This document shows, one piece after another, positions 29,943 through 40,488 of a stretch of DNA of 64,000 nt (position 1 is the first letter of the stretch; each line of letters opens with the position of its first letter). Made by a program: the position numbers and the translations under genes. The notes below the pieces were generated by a model. The model saw nothing but the letters and a program-made list of their open reading frames with translations, was not told where the DNA came from and did no database searches. This stretch comes from Zasmidium citrigriseum (taxonomy: Eukaryota; Ascomycota; Dothideomycetes; Mycosphaerellales; Mycosphaerellaceae), in contig NHNW01000012.1 of NCBI GenBank assembly GCA_002786025.1, positions 372,001 to 436,000 of the forward strand, read 5' to 3'.

Positions 29943-30737
29943 TCAGAAGAAGCGATCGTCGTTGTCGAAGTCGCGCTCGCTGAGGTTGGACGAGTCGGTG
30001 GTCGACTCATCGTCATGATCGAGGAGAGGAGCGGTGTCCGAGGCATGGCCCTCGTTGTCGGCATCATACTCGGTGTCGACAGTGGTGCCGAACGTCAACT
30101 GCGTCTCGTCGGCGCTGGAGTCGTTGGAGTCGACAGGGAAGTTGTGATGGCTGTCGCTCATGGAGTCGTACTCGGCCTGGTTGGACTGTCCGTCGGCAGC
30201 CGGAGGGGAGTTGGCTCGCGAGAGGAGACCCATGGCGTAGTCGTTGAAGTGCTGAAGATAGACGTTCTTGGCCATCTCGTTGTTGTACAGCCCGATGGTG
30301 GTGTCCAGGTTTTCGTACGTCGAGCGTATGACTTGATGGGCGTGGGCAAGATCGCGTCCCAGCATATTGTTGTCGTAGATCGCTTCAATAGCGAGCTTCT
30401 CGTGGTATTGCTCGCGTGCGACTGATATGGCCCTCGAGTGCTCGAGGTATTGGATACGAGCCTCCATGGCCTCCATCTTCTTGTCCTTGTCTTGAAGTTC
30501 TTGTTCATACTGGGCTTTGACCTCTTTGGCGGTGTTCTCCCTGACGTTATCCAAGAGACGGTTGGAGACGTCGACCGCAGCTCCCATGACGGTGAGGGGC
30601 ATGCTGGCGGCGACCTTCAGGAGTAGTCTCAGCTCCTTGTTGTCACTCGCTTTCGCCTGGACCTCTGGATCCAGGCTCAGCTGCTTCACCTGCTCGGTGA
30701 GGGCCTCGAGGTCGTCCATGGCTTTGATGTTCTCCAT
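29943..30737 (-). CDS. Coiled-coil protein, function unknown
   Basis: An intronless 264-residue protein starting MENIKAMDDLEALTEQVKQL. Residues about 65-115 are strongly charged with heptad-like spacing (NTAKEVKAQYEQELQDKDKK, MEAMEARIQYLEHSRAI), a likely coiled coil. The C-terminal 80 residues are acidic and Ser/Asp-rich, ending DFDNDDRFF, probably disordered. No signal peptide or membrane segment. I do not recognise the family. The start is the first ATG and the composition is unlike chance frames. Confidence 0.6.
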   Translation of the reverse strand: MENIKAMDDLEALTEQVKQLSLDPEVQAKASDNKELRLLLKVAASMPLTVMGAAVDVSNRLLDNVRENTAKEVKAQYEQELQDKDKKMEAMEARIQYLEHSRAISVAREQYHEKLAIEAIYDNNMLGRDLAHAHQVIRSTYENLDTTIGLYNNEMAKNVYLQHFNDYAMGLLSRANSPPAADGQSNQAEYDSMSDSHHNFPVDSNDSSADETQLTFGTTVDTEYDADNEGHASDTAPLLDHDDESTTDSSNLSERDFDNDDRFF

Positions 30738-31402
30738 GATTAGACCTGCTCAAATGAAGCCAGTCGAGTACTGTGCAAGAGGGAAGAGAGAAGCCAGGAC
30801 GTGGCTTTTGACTGCACATTTTACTGCGAAATCAGTATGCATTACGCGATTTTTCGAATTGATGATGACCAGCACCAGTCTGTTGCATTGCAAGCATGCT
30901 GACAAAAGCTTGCAGAGTCCCAATCGCCAGTCAAGAGTCATTCAGAATTCCACACATCGCTTTGCGGGCGTCTGAACCAGGTCAGGAGTGATGAGGGGAT
31001 GCAAGCTCTACCGCATTTCGCCTCGATCGACCCATGTTCGTGTGCAGTGATCGTTCTATGTGAAGTTCGTCACGATGGCAGACGTGTGAAGACCTCTCCA
31101 AACCGAGCTCCCAACGAGTCTATGAAGCCATCGTGTTGTGCGCGATACTGCTCTAAAATTTTCGGCCCGAAATACATTTTTCTTGGTGCAGGGTCCAGAG
31201 CTACTAGTACGCGACCACACCAGCCACTCATGGCCAGGGCATATGAGCGACCAGATCCAGCAAATGCCAATACTGGTTCGCAGCAGCTTGTTGTGCGCGG
31301 CATGGAGGTGAGCAATACCTTCCTTCCATGGCCCGCGGACGCCATAAGGAGGGTGAAGCACCGACAAGCGTTGGGCGTCATGCTTTCGAATGCCTAGAGA
31401 CA
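30738..31402. other. Intergenic region between two minus-strand genes
   Basis: About 665 bp containing the promoter of the coiled-coil gene and the 3'UTR of the NDUFAF6-like gene. Short frames only; nothing recognised. Confidence 0.4.
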
Positions 31403-32575
31403 TCAGATGGTACGTCGACTGTAGGCCCAGTAGGCCTTGAAAGGCAACTTCCAATCGGTCATTCGCAGCTTTGGCTGAAAGACGTCGAAATCGTGTTTTT
31501 GCAGTTTGTCCAGCCAAATTTGAGTCGCAACTGCCGGCATGAACACTCCAAACGCACGTTCCACTTCCTGCGCTTGAGTTTCGACTCTGCCCGTCGAGGG
31601 AAGATGAATATGCTCCTCTTCGTCTTGGTGTTCATACTCGTGTCCAGCGTCCTGCCCGGCTCGAATGTTGTCAAGCATCTGCCGTGCGGTGATGAGATGG
31701 TCGTTCGCTCGAGTGGCGACTGTGAATACAGCATCTCGAAGTCCATGGGCGTTCGAGCCATTGCGTAGAACATCTTCTTCGCGCACACCTGCTTCAACCA
31801 TGACATCCACTGGCAGCATTACTGCGCCATGCCGTGTAGCGCCGACATCACCTGCGAGATGGCCGCCTTGATTGCTGTGCGAGTTCGGGGCGTTTGGGAA
31901 CGCAATTAGAGGCAGGCCTCGCAGAACAGCAGATATCCCAATAGCCTTGCCAATGTGAGAGGCGACGTGATCGGCAGTCAAGCTCGCCATTGGCAATGCC
32001 TGCAGAGTCAGGTACAACAAGGTACTGTAAGTGTTCTCCGCGTAACTCTCCAGAACAGCAATGGTGGGATAAGGCGGGTTCGAAAGGTATTTCTCGCGAG
32101 TATCGATAATACGATTGAACCATGACTTGCTGAACTTGGATCTGCCACCGCTCCTCTCGTACAGATTCTCCGCTGCCTGGGCTAGAAGGAGAGCAACTGG
32201 CTGCTTTGGTGGCGAACCAGCGAGCGACTTGGACACGGCATCTCTTTGGAACTGGAGGCGCATCATGCCAATGGTTGGAGTCGATGTCGTATCAGCGGTC
32301 CGAGCAACATCGATGTTGAACGCTCGTAGGGCGACGTAGGCATCTCTAGCATGGCTGGGAATATATGGTAATAGTAAGGACGAGGGAGTATCGTATCGTC
32401 TTAACAATCCTAGACAGTAGTCCCTGGCCTTGGAGATCTCCTCAGCAGACGAAACTGCTGTTGCCGGCTGGTCGACATCGGTGGCGTCTCGTCTTGGGGT
32501 AGTGGTGAAAAGTCGAGTTTGCCTCCCAATGGCGAAGTTTCGAGCCCCATTCCGGAGGCCATTCCTCACACTCAT
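31403..32575 (-). CDS. NDUFAF6: NDUFAF6-like mitochondrial complex I assembly factor
   Basis: An intronless 390-residue protein. The start MSVRNGLRNGARNFAIGRQT and the following RLFTTTPRRD look like a mitochondrial presequence. The core is a squalene/phytoene synthase-like fold: ARDYCLGLLRRYDTPSSLLL, RDAYVALRAFNIDVART, MMRLQFQRDAV, then SYAENTYSTLLYLTLQALPM and HIGKAIGISAVLRGLPL. It lacks the Asp-rich DxxxD motifs expected in active prenyl synthases, which fits NDUFAF6 rather than a terpene enzyme. The C-terminus LPFKAYWAYSRRTI is typical of the family. It shares a 233-bp interval with RAD5. Confidence 0.87.
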   Translation of the reverse strand: MSVRNGLRNGARNFAIGRQTRLFTTTPRRDATDVDQPATAVSSAEEISKARDYCLGLLRRYDTPSSLLLPYIPSHARDAYVALRAFNIDVARTADTTSTPTIGMMRLQFQRDAVSKSLAGSPPKQPVALLLAQAAENLYERSGGRSKFSKSWFNRIIDTREKYLSNPPYPTIAVLESYAENTYSTLLYLTLQALPMASLTADHVASHIGKAIGISAVLRGLPLIAFPNAPNSHSNQGGHLAGDVGATRHGAVMLPVDVMVEAGVREEDVLRNGSNAHGLRDAVFTVATRANDHLITARQMLDNIRAGQDAGHEYEHQDEEEHIHLPSTGRVETQAQEVERAFGVFMPAVATQIWLDKLQKHDFDVFQPKLRMTDWKLPFKAYWAYSRRTI

Positions 32576-32808
32576 CTTTCTCCACGATATCTTCGAACAC
32601 CACAGTGAGTGTTATTGCACTCGGCCGTCCATGATTTGATGACAAACAGCTGCAAATTGATGGGTCGAAGGGAGAAGGCGTTTTGGAGCAGGGGTGCCAC
32701 CAGCCTAGCGCGTGAGTGACGTGAGGTCGTCATCAATTTGCGGCGCGTCTGACCGCGTCTCCCTTCAACTTCCTTCACCCAAACCACCATCCATCTCTCC
32801 ACACCGCC
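32576..32808. promoter_or_regulatory. Compact bidirectional promoter, NDUFAF6-like / RAD5
   Basis: Only 233 bp separate two divergent start codons. It includes GTGACGTGAGG and GTCGTCATC near 32717-32735 (CRE-like half sites) and a pyrimidine-rich run near 32760-32800 just before the RAD5 ATG. The role of these motifs is not shown. Confidence 0.45.
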
Positions 32809-35800
32809 ATGATGGACATCGACGACCGCCCGCACAAGAAGCGTCGATTCTTCGCCGAAGATGCCGTCCAGCACGAACCCTCTCTCAATCCCGGGCCCAG
32901 CCTTCCGGACGAAGTCGACGCTCTGCCAGAGTCTGCCGCACCCGCCACCAACGACGTACACGGCACCGCGAACAAGGAGAACGTCTTCGATGCCGAAACT
33001 TTCACTAGTATCATCGGCGCAGAAGTCCCGCAAGATGCGATTCGAAGCCTGCAGAAGGCTCACGGAAACAACTTGGAACATGCCATCAACGCATATTTTG
33101 ACGGCTCGTGGAAAGCCAGTGTACCATCTCCACGAAAGAAGCAGAGCCCTGCAGCAGAGAAGAAGCAGCAGCGATTAGACGTCAGAAATGGAAGTACAGG
33201 AGAAGGAAGCTCAGCAACACAACAAAATCCTGGTCTCGAATCAATGCCTGACATGCGATACATTGGTGCTCTCGGCGTTGCAGGCTGGACAACAAGGAGT
33301 GGTACTGGCATTCTGAAACCAGGGGACGTCGTACACATTCAGCGAGAGAGACAGAAGACGGCACAACCTTCGAAAGGTGGCAGAGGGAGGCTACCCATGA
33401 GAAAGACTCAGGACGTTATAGTCCGGTTTACCAGCAAAGATGGGACAGAGCTTGGCCGTCTTGAGAAAGAGTCTGCATTGTGGATTGGTGCTTTGATAGA
33501 TCAGAAGGTTGCCCACTTCGAAGGCCATTGCATATTTGCCCCCGAAAGAATTCGTACTAACGAGACCATCTACCTTCAACTCCGCTGTTTCCTCTTGCGA
33601 CCCATTTTCGAAGCTGGTAACTTAACGAAGCCACAGGACAACAACAGGCAGACTGGATTCTTCGAGGCCAAAGAGACCACAGAAGAGAGAGATCTGAGGC
33701 TTCGCCAGATAGGACTGGTGAAGCTTTTCCAGGAGATCAACCTTCAGCCTTCGACTTTGAATGAACTCACAGCAAAGCATAAGCGCGAAGGGATCTTGCA
33801 GGCTGCTGAGGTGGCAGAGCAGATGGAGCAGCAAGACTTGAAACGAAAACCTAGCCAAGATCAGGAGAACGAAGGCTCGAGCCCACCTTCTGAAGAGAAT
33901 GAGGAGGGAGAAGAGCTTGAGCAGGACCAACTGGACTCCTTGTACAAGAAAGCACAGTCGTTCGATTTCAACACGCCCGAAGCGCAACCAGCCTCTTCGT
34001 TTACGATGGACCTTCGAAAGTATCAAAAGCAAGCGTTGCACTGGATGCTGAACAAGGAGACACGCGAGAAAGATGAGCACAAACAGCAGAGCATGCATCC
34101 TCTCTGGGAGGAATACACCTGGCCGAAGAAGGATGCCGAGGACCAAGACCTTCCGGTTGTCCAAGGCCAAGATTGCTTCTATGTCAACCCATACAGCGGG
34201 GAGCTGAGTCTGGAGTTCCCGGTCCAGGAGCAGACATGTCTGGGCGGTATTCTGGCAGACGAGATGGGTTTGGGAAAGACAATAGAGATGTTGTCCCTCA
34301 TCCACTCACACAAGTCACCAGAACACGAAGATGTGCTGAACGATACAGACACCGAAGCAGATGCCGTCAGTAGCCTTGCACGACAGCCTATGAGCTCAGG
34401 AAAGATCAAAAGAGCGCCAGCCACAACCCTTGTGGTTGCGCCAATGTCGCTTCTAGCACAATGGGCAAGCGAGGCGGAGAAGGCATCGAAATCTGGAACG
34501 CTGAAGGTGCTTGTCTACTACGGCAATGAAAAGGGCGTCAATCTCCAGACAATCTGCTGCGGCTCGAATGTGGCATCTGCGCCAAATGTAATCATCACGA
34601 GCTATGGTGTGGTTCTATCAGAGTTCAACTCGGTAACGAGTGCTCTTGGTGGCAACCGGGCTTCTTCAGGGGGTCTCTTCGGTGTTGAATACTGGCGCAT
34701 CATCCTCGACGAAGCTCACATGATCAAGAACCGACAATCGAAGACGGCAAAAGCATGCTATGAGCTCGCTGCAACGAATCGCTGGACGCTGACCGGCACG
34801 CCTATTGTCAACAGACTGGAAGATCTCTTCAGTTTGGTACGCTTCTTGCGTGTTGAGCCATGGAGTAACTTCAGCTTTTGGAAGACATTCATCACGACAC
34901 CTTTCGAGAAGGGCGATTTCATGCGTGCTCTGGATGTTGTGCAGACCGTTCTGGAGCCTCTCGTCATGCGAAGGACCAAGGACATGAAGACCCCTGATGG
35001 CGAGGCGCTTGTCCCACTGCCTCAGCGAACGATCAACGTGGAGAAGGTGAAACTATCCGAACCCGAGCATGATGTCTACCAGCATATCTTCTTGCGGGCG
35101 AAGAAGACCTTCAATGCCAATGTAGAAGCGGGAACATTGATGAAGAGTTATACCACTATCTTCGCTCAAATTCTACGGCTTCGACAGAGCTGCTGTCATC
35201 CCATTCTGACCAGGAACAAGAACATCGTTGCTGAGGAAGAGGACGCCGCCGCCACAGCAGACATCGCAGCAGGCCTAGCTGATGACATGGATCTTGGCGC
35301 ACTCATAGAACGATTCGAAGCAGATGAAGGCGAACAAGACGCGAGCAAGTACGGAGCACACGTGTTGAAGCAGATTCAAGATGAATCTGAGATGGAGTGT
35401 CCAATCTGCAGTGAAGAGCCGATGGAGGAGCAAGCTGTCACCGGCTGCTGGCATTCCGCCTGCAAGAAGTGTCTCCTTGACTACATCGAGCACCAAACCT
35501 CCAAGGGCGAATTGCCAAGATGTTTCAATTGCCGTGAACCGATCAGCGTACGGGATGTCTTCGAGGTCATTAAGCATGAAGACGACGACATTCCTGATGA
35601 GAGTGACGTTCTCAACAGTGCAATTGACGGCGATGAGGATGACCTGTACAGCAGCACTCAAACCAAGTCGCCGAAGCCCAAGGCAAGAATCTCTCTTCGC
35701 AGGGTCAACCAGCTCTCATCGGCCAAGATCAATACCTTGCTCACGCAACTCAAGCGTCTCCGGAAGATTGAGCCGAACCTGAAATCTGTCGCATTCAGCC

Positions 35801-36290
35801 AGTTCACGTCTTTCTTGGATCTTCTCGCTCCAGCTCTTGATGGTGCGGGAATCTCCTGGCTACGTTTCGATGGCAGCATGTCCCAAAAGGACCGAGCCAA
35901 GGTACTGAATGAGTTCGCGAATCGGACCAAATTCACAGTTCTGCTCTTATCACTCCGGGCGGGAGGTGTTGGGCTCAATCTGACATGTGCCAAGCGAGTC
36001 TTCATGATGGATCCGTGGTGGAGCTTCGCGGTTGAAGCGCAGGCGATTGACCGAGTTCATCGCATGGGCCAGACCGAGGAAGTCACCGTCACGAGGTACA
36101 TTGTCGAGGGAAGCATTGAAGAAAAGATGCTGAAGGTTCAGGAGAGGAAGAAATTCATGTAAGTGTGATCCCATCCGATCTACTGAGAACGATCTGCTGA
36201 CAATGGGACAGTGCAAGCTCCCTCGGCATGATGAGTGACGAAGAGAAGAAGATGCAACGCATCGAGGACATCAAGGAGTTGCTGAGTTGA
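32809..36290 (+). CDS. RAD5: DNA repair helicase/ubiquitin ligase Rad5
   Basis: Two exons, 32809-36158 and 36212-36290 (53-nt intron), give 1142 residues. A UBA-like helical segment is near 60-105. The HIRAN domain is about 149-270 (starts RYIGALGVAGW, ends near CFLLRPIF). The SNF2 ATPase follows: Walker A LADEMGLGKTIEMLSL near 483 and the DEAH box near 634. A RING finger (CPICSEEPMEEQ ... HSACKKCL ... CFNCREPI, about 864-912) is embedded between the helicase lobes, the hallmark of Rad5/HLTF. Motif VI reads QAIDRVHRMGQTEEVTVTRY. The last exon encodes ASSLGMMSDEEKKMQRIEDI and the end. Rad5 polyubiquitinates PCNA and reverses stalled forks in post-replication repair. Confidence 0.96.
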
Positions 36291-36450
36291 GATTGCTCCT
36301 GAGATGGTAACTACGACCGGAGCAATATGTCACAGCTAGACTCATCAAGCAAACATGTGGCATTGCTTCCATCTCAACTTTTCAATGCCGGCAACACATC
36401 TCTCGTTCCACTCTCGCTGACCTTCTCCTGACCACACAACAGCACTCACT

Positions 36451-36813
36451 ATGCCGGACCACAAGTTCTTCTACAAGATCCTCGAAACGGCACCACCGTC
36501 ACCCTTACCGGAGACGCTTCCGACAACCGACCTGGACGCCAAGGATGGCTTCATCCACCTCTCAACAGCACAGCAGACTCTCCAGACCGCGAATCTGTTC
36601 TTCAGCAACTTTTCGAAACTCTGGATCCTGAAATTGAGGGTGAAAGACCTGGACGGCGAGATCAGGGTCCCGGCGGATCTGCCTGGCTGTCCGCATGTCC
36701 ATGACAGTAAGAAGGGACTTGGCAGCGGCAATGTTGAGACTGTGATTGAGGTTGAGAAGGGTGGACATGAGGATTGGACGAAGGTGCCTGAGATGGCGAA
36801 GTTGGAGAATTGA
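36451..36813 (+). CDS. DUF952 family protein
   Basis: A 120-residue protein starting MPDHKFFYKILETAPPSPLP. The family signatures are clear: KDGFIHLSTAQQTLQTANLF, LWILKLRVKDL, and the C-terminal PHVHDSKKGLGSGNVETVIE. Members are about 110-120 residues in bacteria and fungi. The fold is related to ADP-ribosyltransferase-like proteins, but I know of no established reaction. It lies 160 bp downstream of RAD5 on the same strand. Confidence 0.88.
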   Translation: MPDHKFFYKILETAPPSPLPETLPTTDLDAKDGFIHLSTAQQTLQTANLFFSNFSKLWILKLRVKDLDGEIRVPADLPGCPHVHDSKKGLGSGNVETVIEVEKGGHEDWTKVPEMAKLEN

Positions 36814-37375
36814 ATGGGTGGCATGGGGTGAGGTATGTGTTGCGGTCCTCGCCAGCCAGGTTTGATTTACCTGGCTCACAATCAATCTAGCTTCCTCGAA
36901 TGCCGGCTTTTCAATACACTGATAGACGAGCGACTTCTTCAGAAAACGTCTTCTCAAGATCCAATAGACGAAGGGAGAGCAAGGTGTCGCACAAGGCCAG
37001 CTTCTCAACATCCGCACGGTACGCGAGTACCTCAGCTCCAGGAGACATACGCGACGGGTATGACGGCTGCGGCGGTTTGTCAGAGAACAGTCAGAACAGC
37101 ATCATGAACCTCTTTGCTCGCAGGAATGCGACGTCAAATCCCTCCAAGTTGGTCAACGCTATGCAAGCGATCAAATGGCGCCAACTGCCTGAAAGCCGTC
37201 GCCGCATCTGCCGTTGCGTATGTAAAGTTTCGTAAGCCACTTACCAAGGAGGTCAGTACAAGGCTGAAGGAGTAAGTATATGTTGGATCCCTTTTCGTAT
37301 CCTCCAATACTTTTCCATTGAATCTCCTCAAAAGAAGAAAAAGTTACCAACCTCGAATAGCGATCTCTCTACAAA
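36814..37375. other. Intergenic region between DUF952 and MDR genes
   Basis: About 560 bp. A 111-codon frame near 36900-37235 (plus) has an FSTSARYAS-like stretch but no recognised family and its downstream part is ordinary; I do not call it. Otherwise promoter and 3'UTR. Confidence 0.35.
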
Positions 37376-38338
37376 ATGCAGCCAACCATGAAAGCCCTCC
37401 GCGCCACCAAAGCAGACTCCTTCTCCCCTCCCACCCTCAGCATCCAAAACCTCCCCATCCCGACCCCCGGCCCAAATGATCTCCTGATAAAAATCCACGC
37501 AACCGCAATCCAACCCGCCGACATCCTCAACTCAAAGGGCTCCTTCCCAAACACAACCTTCCCGCGCACCCTAGGCAAAGACTTCTCCGGCATCGTAACC
37601 TCAGGCCCCGCCTCCTGGCTCAACAAACCCGTCTTCGGCACCTCAGGTTCGACTTTCAGTTTTACCGTCGACGGCGCGAATGCTGAGTACGCCGTCGTGC
37701 CGATAGGAGCCGTGGCGGAGAAACCGGGGAATGTGTCGTGGGCGCAGGCGGCGAGCTTAGGGACGCCGTTGACAACGGCTAGTTTGACGTTGCAGAGGGC
37801 GGGGGTCAAGGAGGGAGAGACGGTTATGGTGCTTGGTGCTACGGGGGCTGTGGGGGGTTTCGTTATGCAGATTGCCAGAGCCAAAGGCTGCAAAACAATC
37901 TCTGTTGGTCGACACGGCACGGATGTGAACTCGGTCAAAGATCCCACCTTACAAAAAGCTAAGGAGTTGACGGGAGAGAAAGGTCCTGATGTTGTCGTCG
38001 ACACGGTGGGAGATTTTGCTCTTACTAAAGCGGCTTTTGATGTTCTGGCTTTCAATGGACGGATGTCGTTCATTACGGCGCCGAGGGGAGGGGCGAGTAC
38101 GGAATTGCCGGTGGATATTTTGTCATTGTATAGAAGGCAAATTAGTTTGGCGGGTTGTAATACTGCTGCTCTACCGCAAGAGACTATGGGTGAGCTGCTG
38201 AGGGATTTGGGTCAGTATCTGGAGTCAGGGGCTTTGCGACCTCCTGATGAGAAGAGCTTGGGGATTATTGGGCTGGATAGGGCGATTGAGGCGTATGAGG
38301 GAGAGGTCAAGAAGGCGGTGATTGTGTTTGATGAATAG
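37376..38338 (+). CDS. Quinone oxidoreductase-like MDR protein
   Basis: A 320-residue intronless protein; the start is MQPTMKALRATKAD, with MKALRAT (37388) the alternative start. It has the zinc-free medium-chain reductase pattern: the GroES-like part PNDLLIKIHATAIQPADILN and TLGKDFSGIV, then the nucleotide-binding GATGAVGGFVMQIARAKGC and SVGRHG, which favours NADPH. There are no structural zinc Cys residues. The end KKAVIVFDE is the usual MDR terminus. Possible substrates are quinones or enones; unknown here. Codon use in the first 250 bp is notably C-rich compared with the rest of the gene. Confidence 0.9.
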   Translation: MQPTMKALRATKADSFSPPTLSIQNLPIPTPGPNDLLIKIHATAIQPADILNSKGSFPNTTFPRTLGKDFSGIVTSGPASWLNKPVFGTSGSTFSFTVDGANAEYAVVPIGAVAEKPGNVSWAQAASLGTPLTTASLTLQRAGVKEGETVMVLGATGAVGGFVMQIARAKGCKTISVGRHGTDVNSVKDPTLQKAKELTGEKGPDVVVDTVGDFALTKAAFDVLAFNGRMSFITAPRGGASTELPVDILSLYRRQISLAGCNTAALPQETMGELLRDLGQYLESGALRPPDEKSLGIIGLDRAIEAYEGEVKKAVIVFDE

Positions 38339-38670
38339 GAAGGTGTAGTTAACAGCCATTGATCACTCCATGCTCCCTTCGCAAAATCGCAAAAGTGCCG
38401 CACGGGCCACCTGATCTTCGTATCAAACATGTGAGAATTGATTGATATGAGGGCTTGAAGTGATGAAAATCTCTTTCCTGATACCAGAGTGTGTCCCTGC
38501 CAAACCACAAATGCTCGCTAAAACGCAGACCTCAAACAACATTGCTTTCCCTAAAAACACCCTTTTGATCCATAACGCTGATCCCAGATTGCATCATCAG
38601 ACATTACAAGCCTCCAATCTTTGGCTTTCTTCCTCCAGTCCAAATTCTGTCGCGCATTGCAAGCATGTCA
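38339..38670. other. Convergent 3' region
   Basis: About 330 bp between facing stops; nothing recognised. Confidence 0.45.
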
Positions 38671-40488
38671 TCATGTCGCCCTCGAGTTCTGGTCCTCCAT
38701 CGATCCGGGCTCGCTCACTTCTGGGACCGCTTGAGTGACGATACTACTGTCCGTTCTGGTTCCTCTTGAGTGGCCGTCGAGAATGAAGGGTCCGGCATCG
38801 TTTCGTGGCGTTGTCGGACCTTCTGCCATGGGGCCCACGGCCAAGGCAAATGGGGCATGAGAGGTAGGCGTCATTGACCGCGCGCCTAAGGGATCGCTTG
38901 GAGTGCGCGATGTAGACGTAGGTTGGGCGATTCGAATGGGCCGTGAGGCTGAAGATGTCCGGGAAGCCACTAAGTCTGACGAGGCCCCGTTTGGCATATC
39001 AGGCGAGGGCGTCCCCAAGGAAGTCTCGTTCAAAAGCTCTGCAAGATCGTCATCCGTCTCATCGTCTCTCGAAACGCTGCCAGTCTGGGGAGGCGTATCC
39101 GGCTGGTCGTCTCCCTCGCTTGGAGACTGTTCTTCAGAAGCCCCAGGCTCTACTCTGCCATTGACATGCTGACTTGATTGTTGAGCCTCCTCCTCGTATA
39201 CGAAATCTTCCTCCTCGGGCTGCTCGACGTCTGCATCCAGATCCGCAACGAATCTGCAGTTCGGGCAGACAAAGTTTGGCCACTGAGGGCCATGGATCAA
39301 ATTCCGTACGCACTTGTAATGCCATACATGGCTGCAAGGCGCCACGAATAGCGCTTGACATGGGGCCACAGGGTTCAAGCAGATGGAGCATTCAGAGCTG
39401 TTAACGCTGGCGGCATCCGAATCCCGATTCTTCGTCTTGAGGGCGCTCTTGAACAGCCTCTTGTGGGCGGCAGTGTTGAACGAGTTCAAGCTCTTTTGCC
39501 AGCCGCGATTGCACTCCACTCGTATCTTTACGCATCGAAAGATGACCTCTTCGCCGCCCTTGAAGTCGATACCAAGCTGGACAACATCTCCGTCGTTAAC
39601 GGGATAGGGCCGACTCTCAACTCCAGGACTTGATAACCGCACATGATTCAAGAACGTGCCCGAGCTGGACTTGACGTCCTTGATGTACCATTGTCCTTCC
39701 GTGCACCAGAATTCACAATGCCGCCTGCTCACGACCTTCGATTTGAAGCCCACAGGTAGAGTATTCGCATCTCCGGTGTGATTATCCCTCTCGCTGTATC
39801 TGCCCACGCGGACCACGGCCGCGGGATTTTTCAGAGTCCGCGACAGTGCGGTGAACTGTAGGGAAGGCCGCGAGGAACGGGTCTCGACGTGGGGAATGAA
39901 GCGGATAGTGGGTAGCTGGTCTTTGCTGGGGCCGGCCGTCACGGTGGCAGTAGAAGACGACGTCTCGGACATGGCGAAGGGATCGGTGGTCGGGGTGTTG
40001 TCGAATGCAGGCTGCTGTCGCCGGGCAGGATGCACGGCAGTCGGGGTAGGACCGAGTGAGCTGCTGGCGGTGCGACTCCTCGTCATCATCGTCGCCGACG
40101 AGCTGACCGGTTCAGGTGAGGCCGGCGTCTGCGTGGTGGTCGGTTGTGCGCTCTCCCGGATTAGACCACTCCTGCCTTGGATGGTAGGTATCCAGCCGCC
40201 TTCCGCGCTCTGAATGGCGGACTGGCTACCCCGCTCGGGGATGGTTGGCTGCTGCTGCTGTGGTGCTGCTGGTGGTGTCGCGGTGCCGGTCGGGCTGGCC
40301 GCGCCGGGAGAAGACGTCGACCGGGTCAAGGTCGGCGCTTCGGAGCGCGAGGAGTGCAGGTGGTTGTGGGTGTAGGAGCGCAGGTATGAGAGGCCGCGCA
40401 GGCGACTGGGCCGCGTTGGCGAGGTGGGCGTCGCGGTGTTGGTCGTCGCTGCTGCGTACATGGCCGAGGGGTGGGCGGAACCTAGCAT
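38671..40488 (-). CDS. dma1: FHA-RING E3 ubiquitin ligase of the Dma1/Chf type
   Basis: A 605-residue protein read from ATG 40488 (MLGSAHPSAMYAAATTNTAT); the frame is open upstream without ATG. The first 190 residues are Ser/Thr/Pro-rich. The FHA domain spans about 195-325 with VVRVGRYSERDN, SKVVSRRHCEFWC and SSSGTFLNHVRLS, the expected phosphothreonine-binding set. The RING starts at Cys367 (CSICLNPVAPCQALFVAPCS) with HVWHYKCV and CPNCR. The C-terminal 190 residues are acidic and disordered. FHA followed by RING is the layout of yeast Dma1/Dma2 and human CHFR/RNF8. Dma1 in fission yeast restrains the septation network that Spg1 starts. Confidence 0.93.
   Translation of the reverse strand: MLGSAHPSAMYAAATTNTATPTSPTRPSRLRGLSYLRSYTHNHLHSSRSEAPTLTRSTSSPGAASPTGTATPPAAPQQQQPTIPERGSQSAIQSAEGGWIPTIQGRSGLIRESAQPTTTQTPASPEPVSSSATMMTRSRTASSSLGPTPTAVHPARRQQPAFDNTPTTDPFAMSETSSSTATVTAGPSKDQLPTIRFIPHVETRSSRPSLQFTALSRTLKNPAAVVRVGRYSERDNHTGDANTLPVGFKSKVVSRRHCEFWCTEGQWYIKDVKSSSGTFLNHVRLSSPGVESRPYPVNDGDVVQLGIDFKGGEEVIFRCVKIRVECNRGWQKSLNSFNTAAHKRLFKSALKTKNRDSDAASVNSSECSICLNPVAPCQALFVAPCSHVWHYKCVRNLIHGPQWPNFVCPNCRFVADLDADVEQPEEEDFVYEEEAQQSSQHVNGRVEPGASEEQSPSEGDDQPDTPPQTGSVSRDDETDDDLAELLNETSLGTPSPDMPNGASSDLVASRTSSASRPIRIAQPTSTSRTPSDPLGARSMTPTSHAPFALAVGPMAEGPTTPRNDAGPFILDGHSRGTRTDSSIVTQAVPEVSEPGSMEDQNSRAT

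Noticed and set aside
31403..32575. Squalene or phytoene synthase
   Set aside because: The Asp-rich catalytic motifs are missing and a mitochondrial presequence is present, which fits an NDUFAF6-like assembly factor.
36900..37235. 111-codon plus-strand frame with a presequence-like stretch
   Set aside because: Only a short segment looks like a mitochondrial presequence; the rest has no family and no supporting splice structure.
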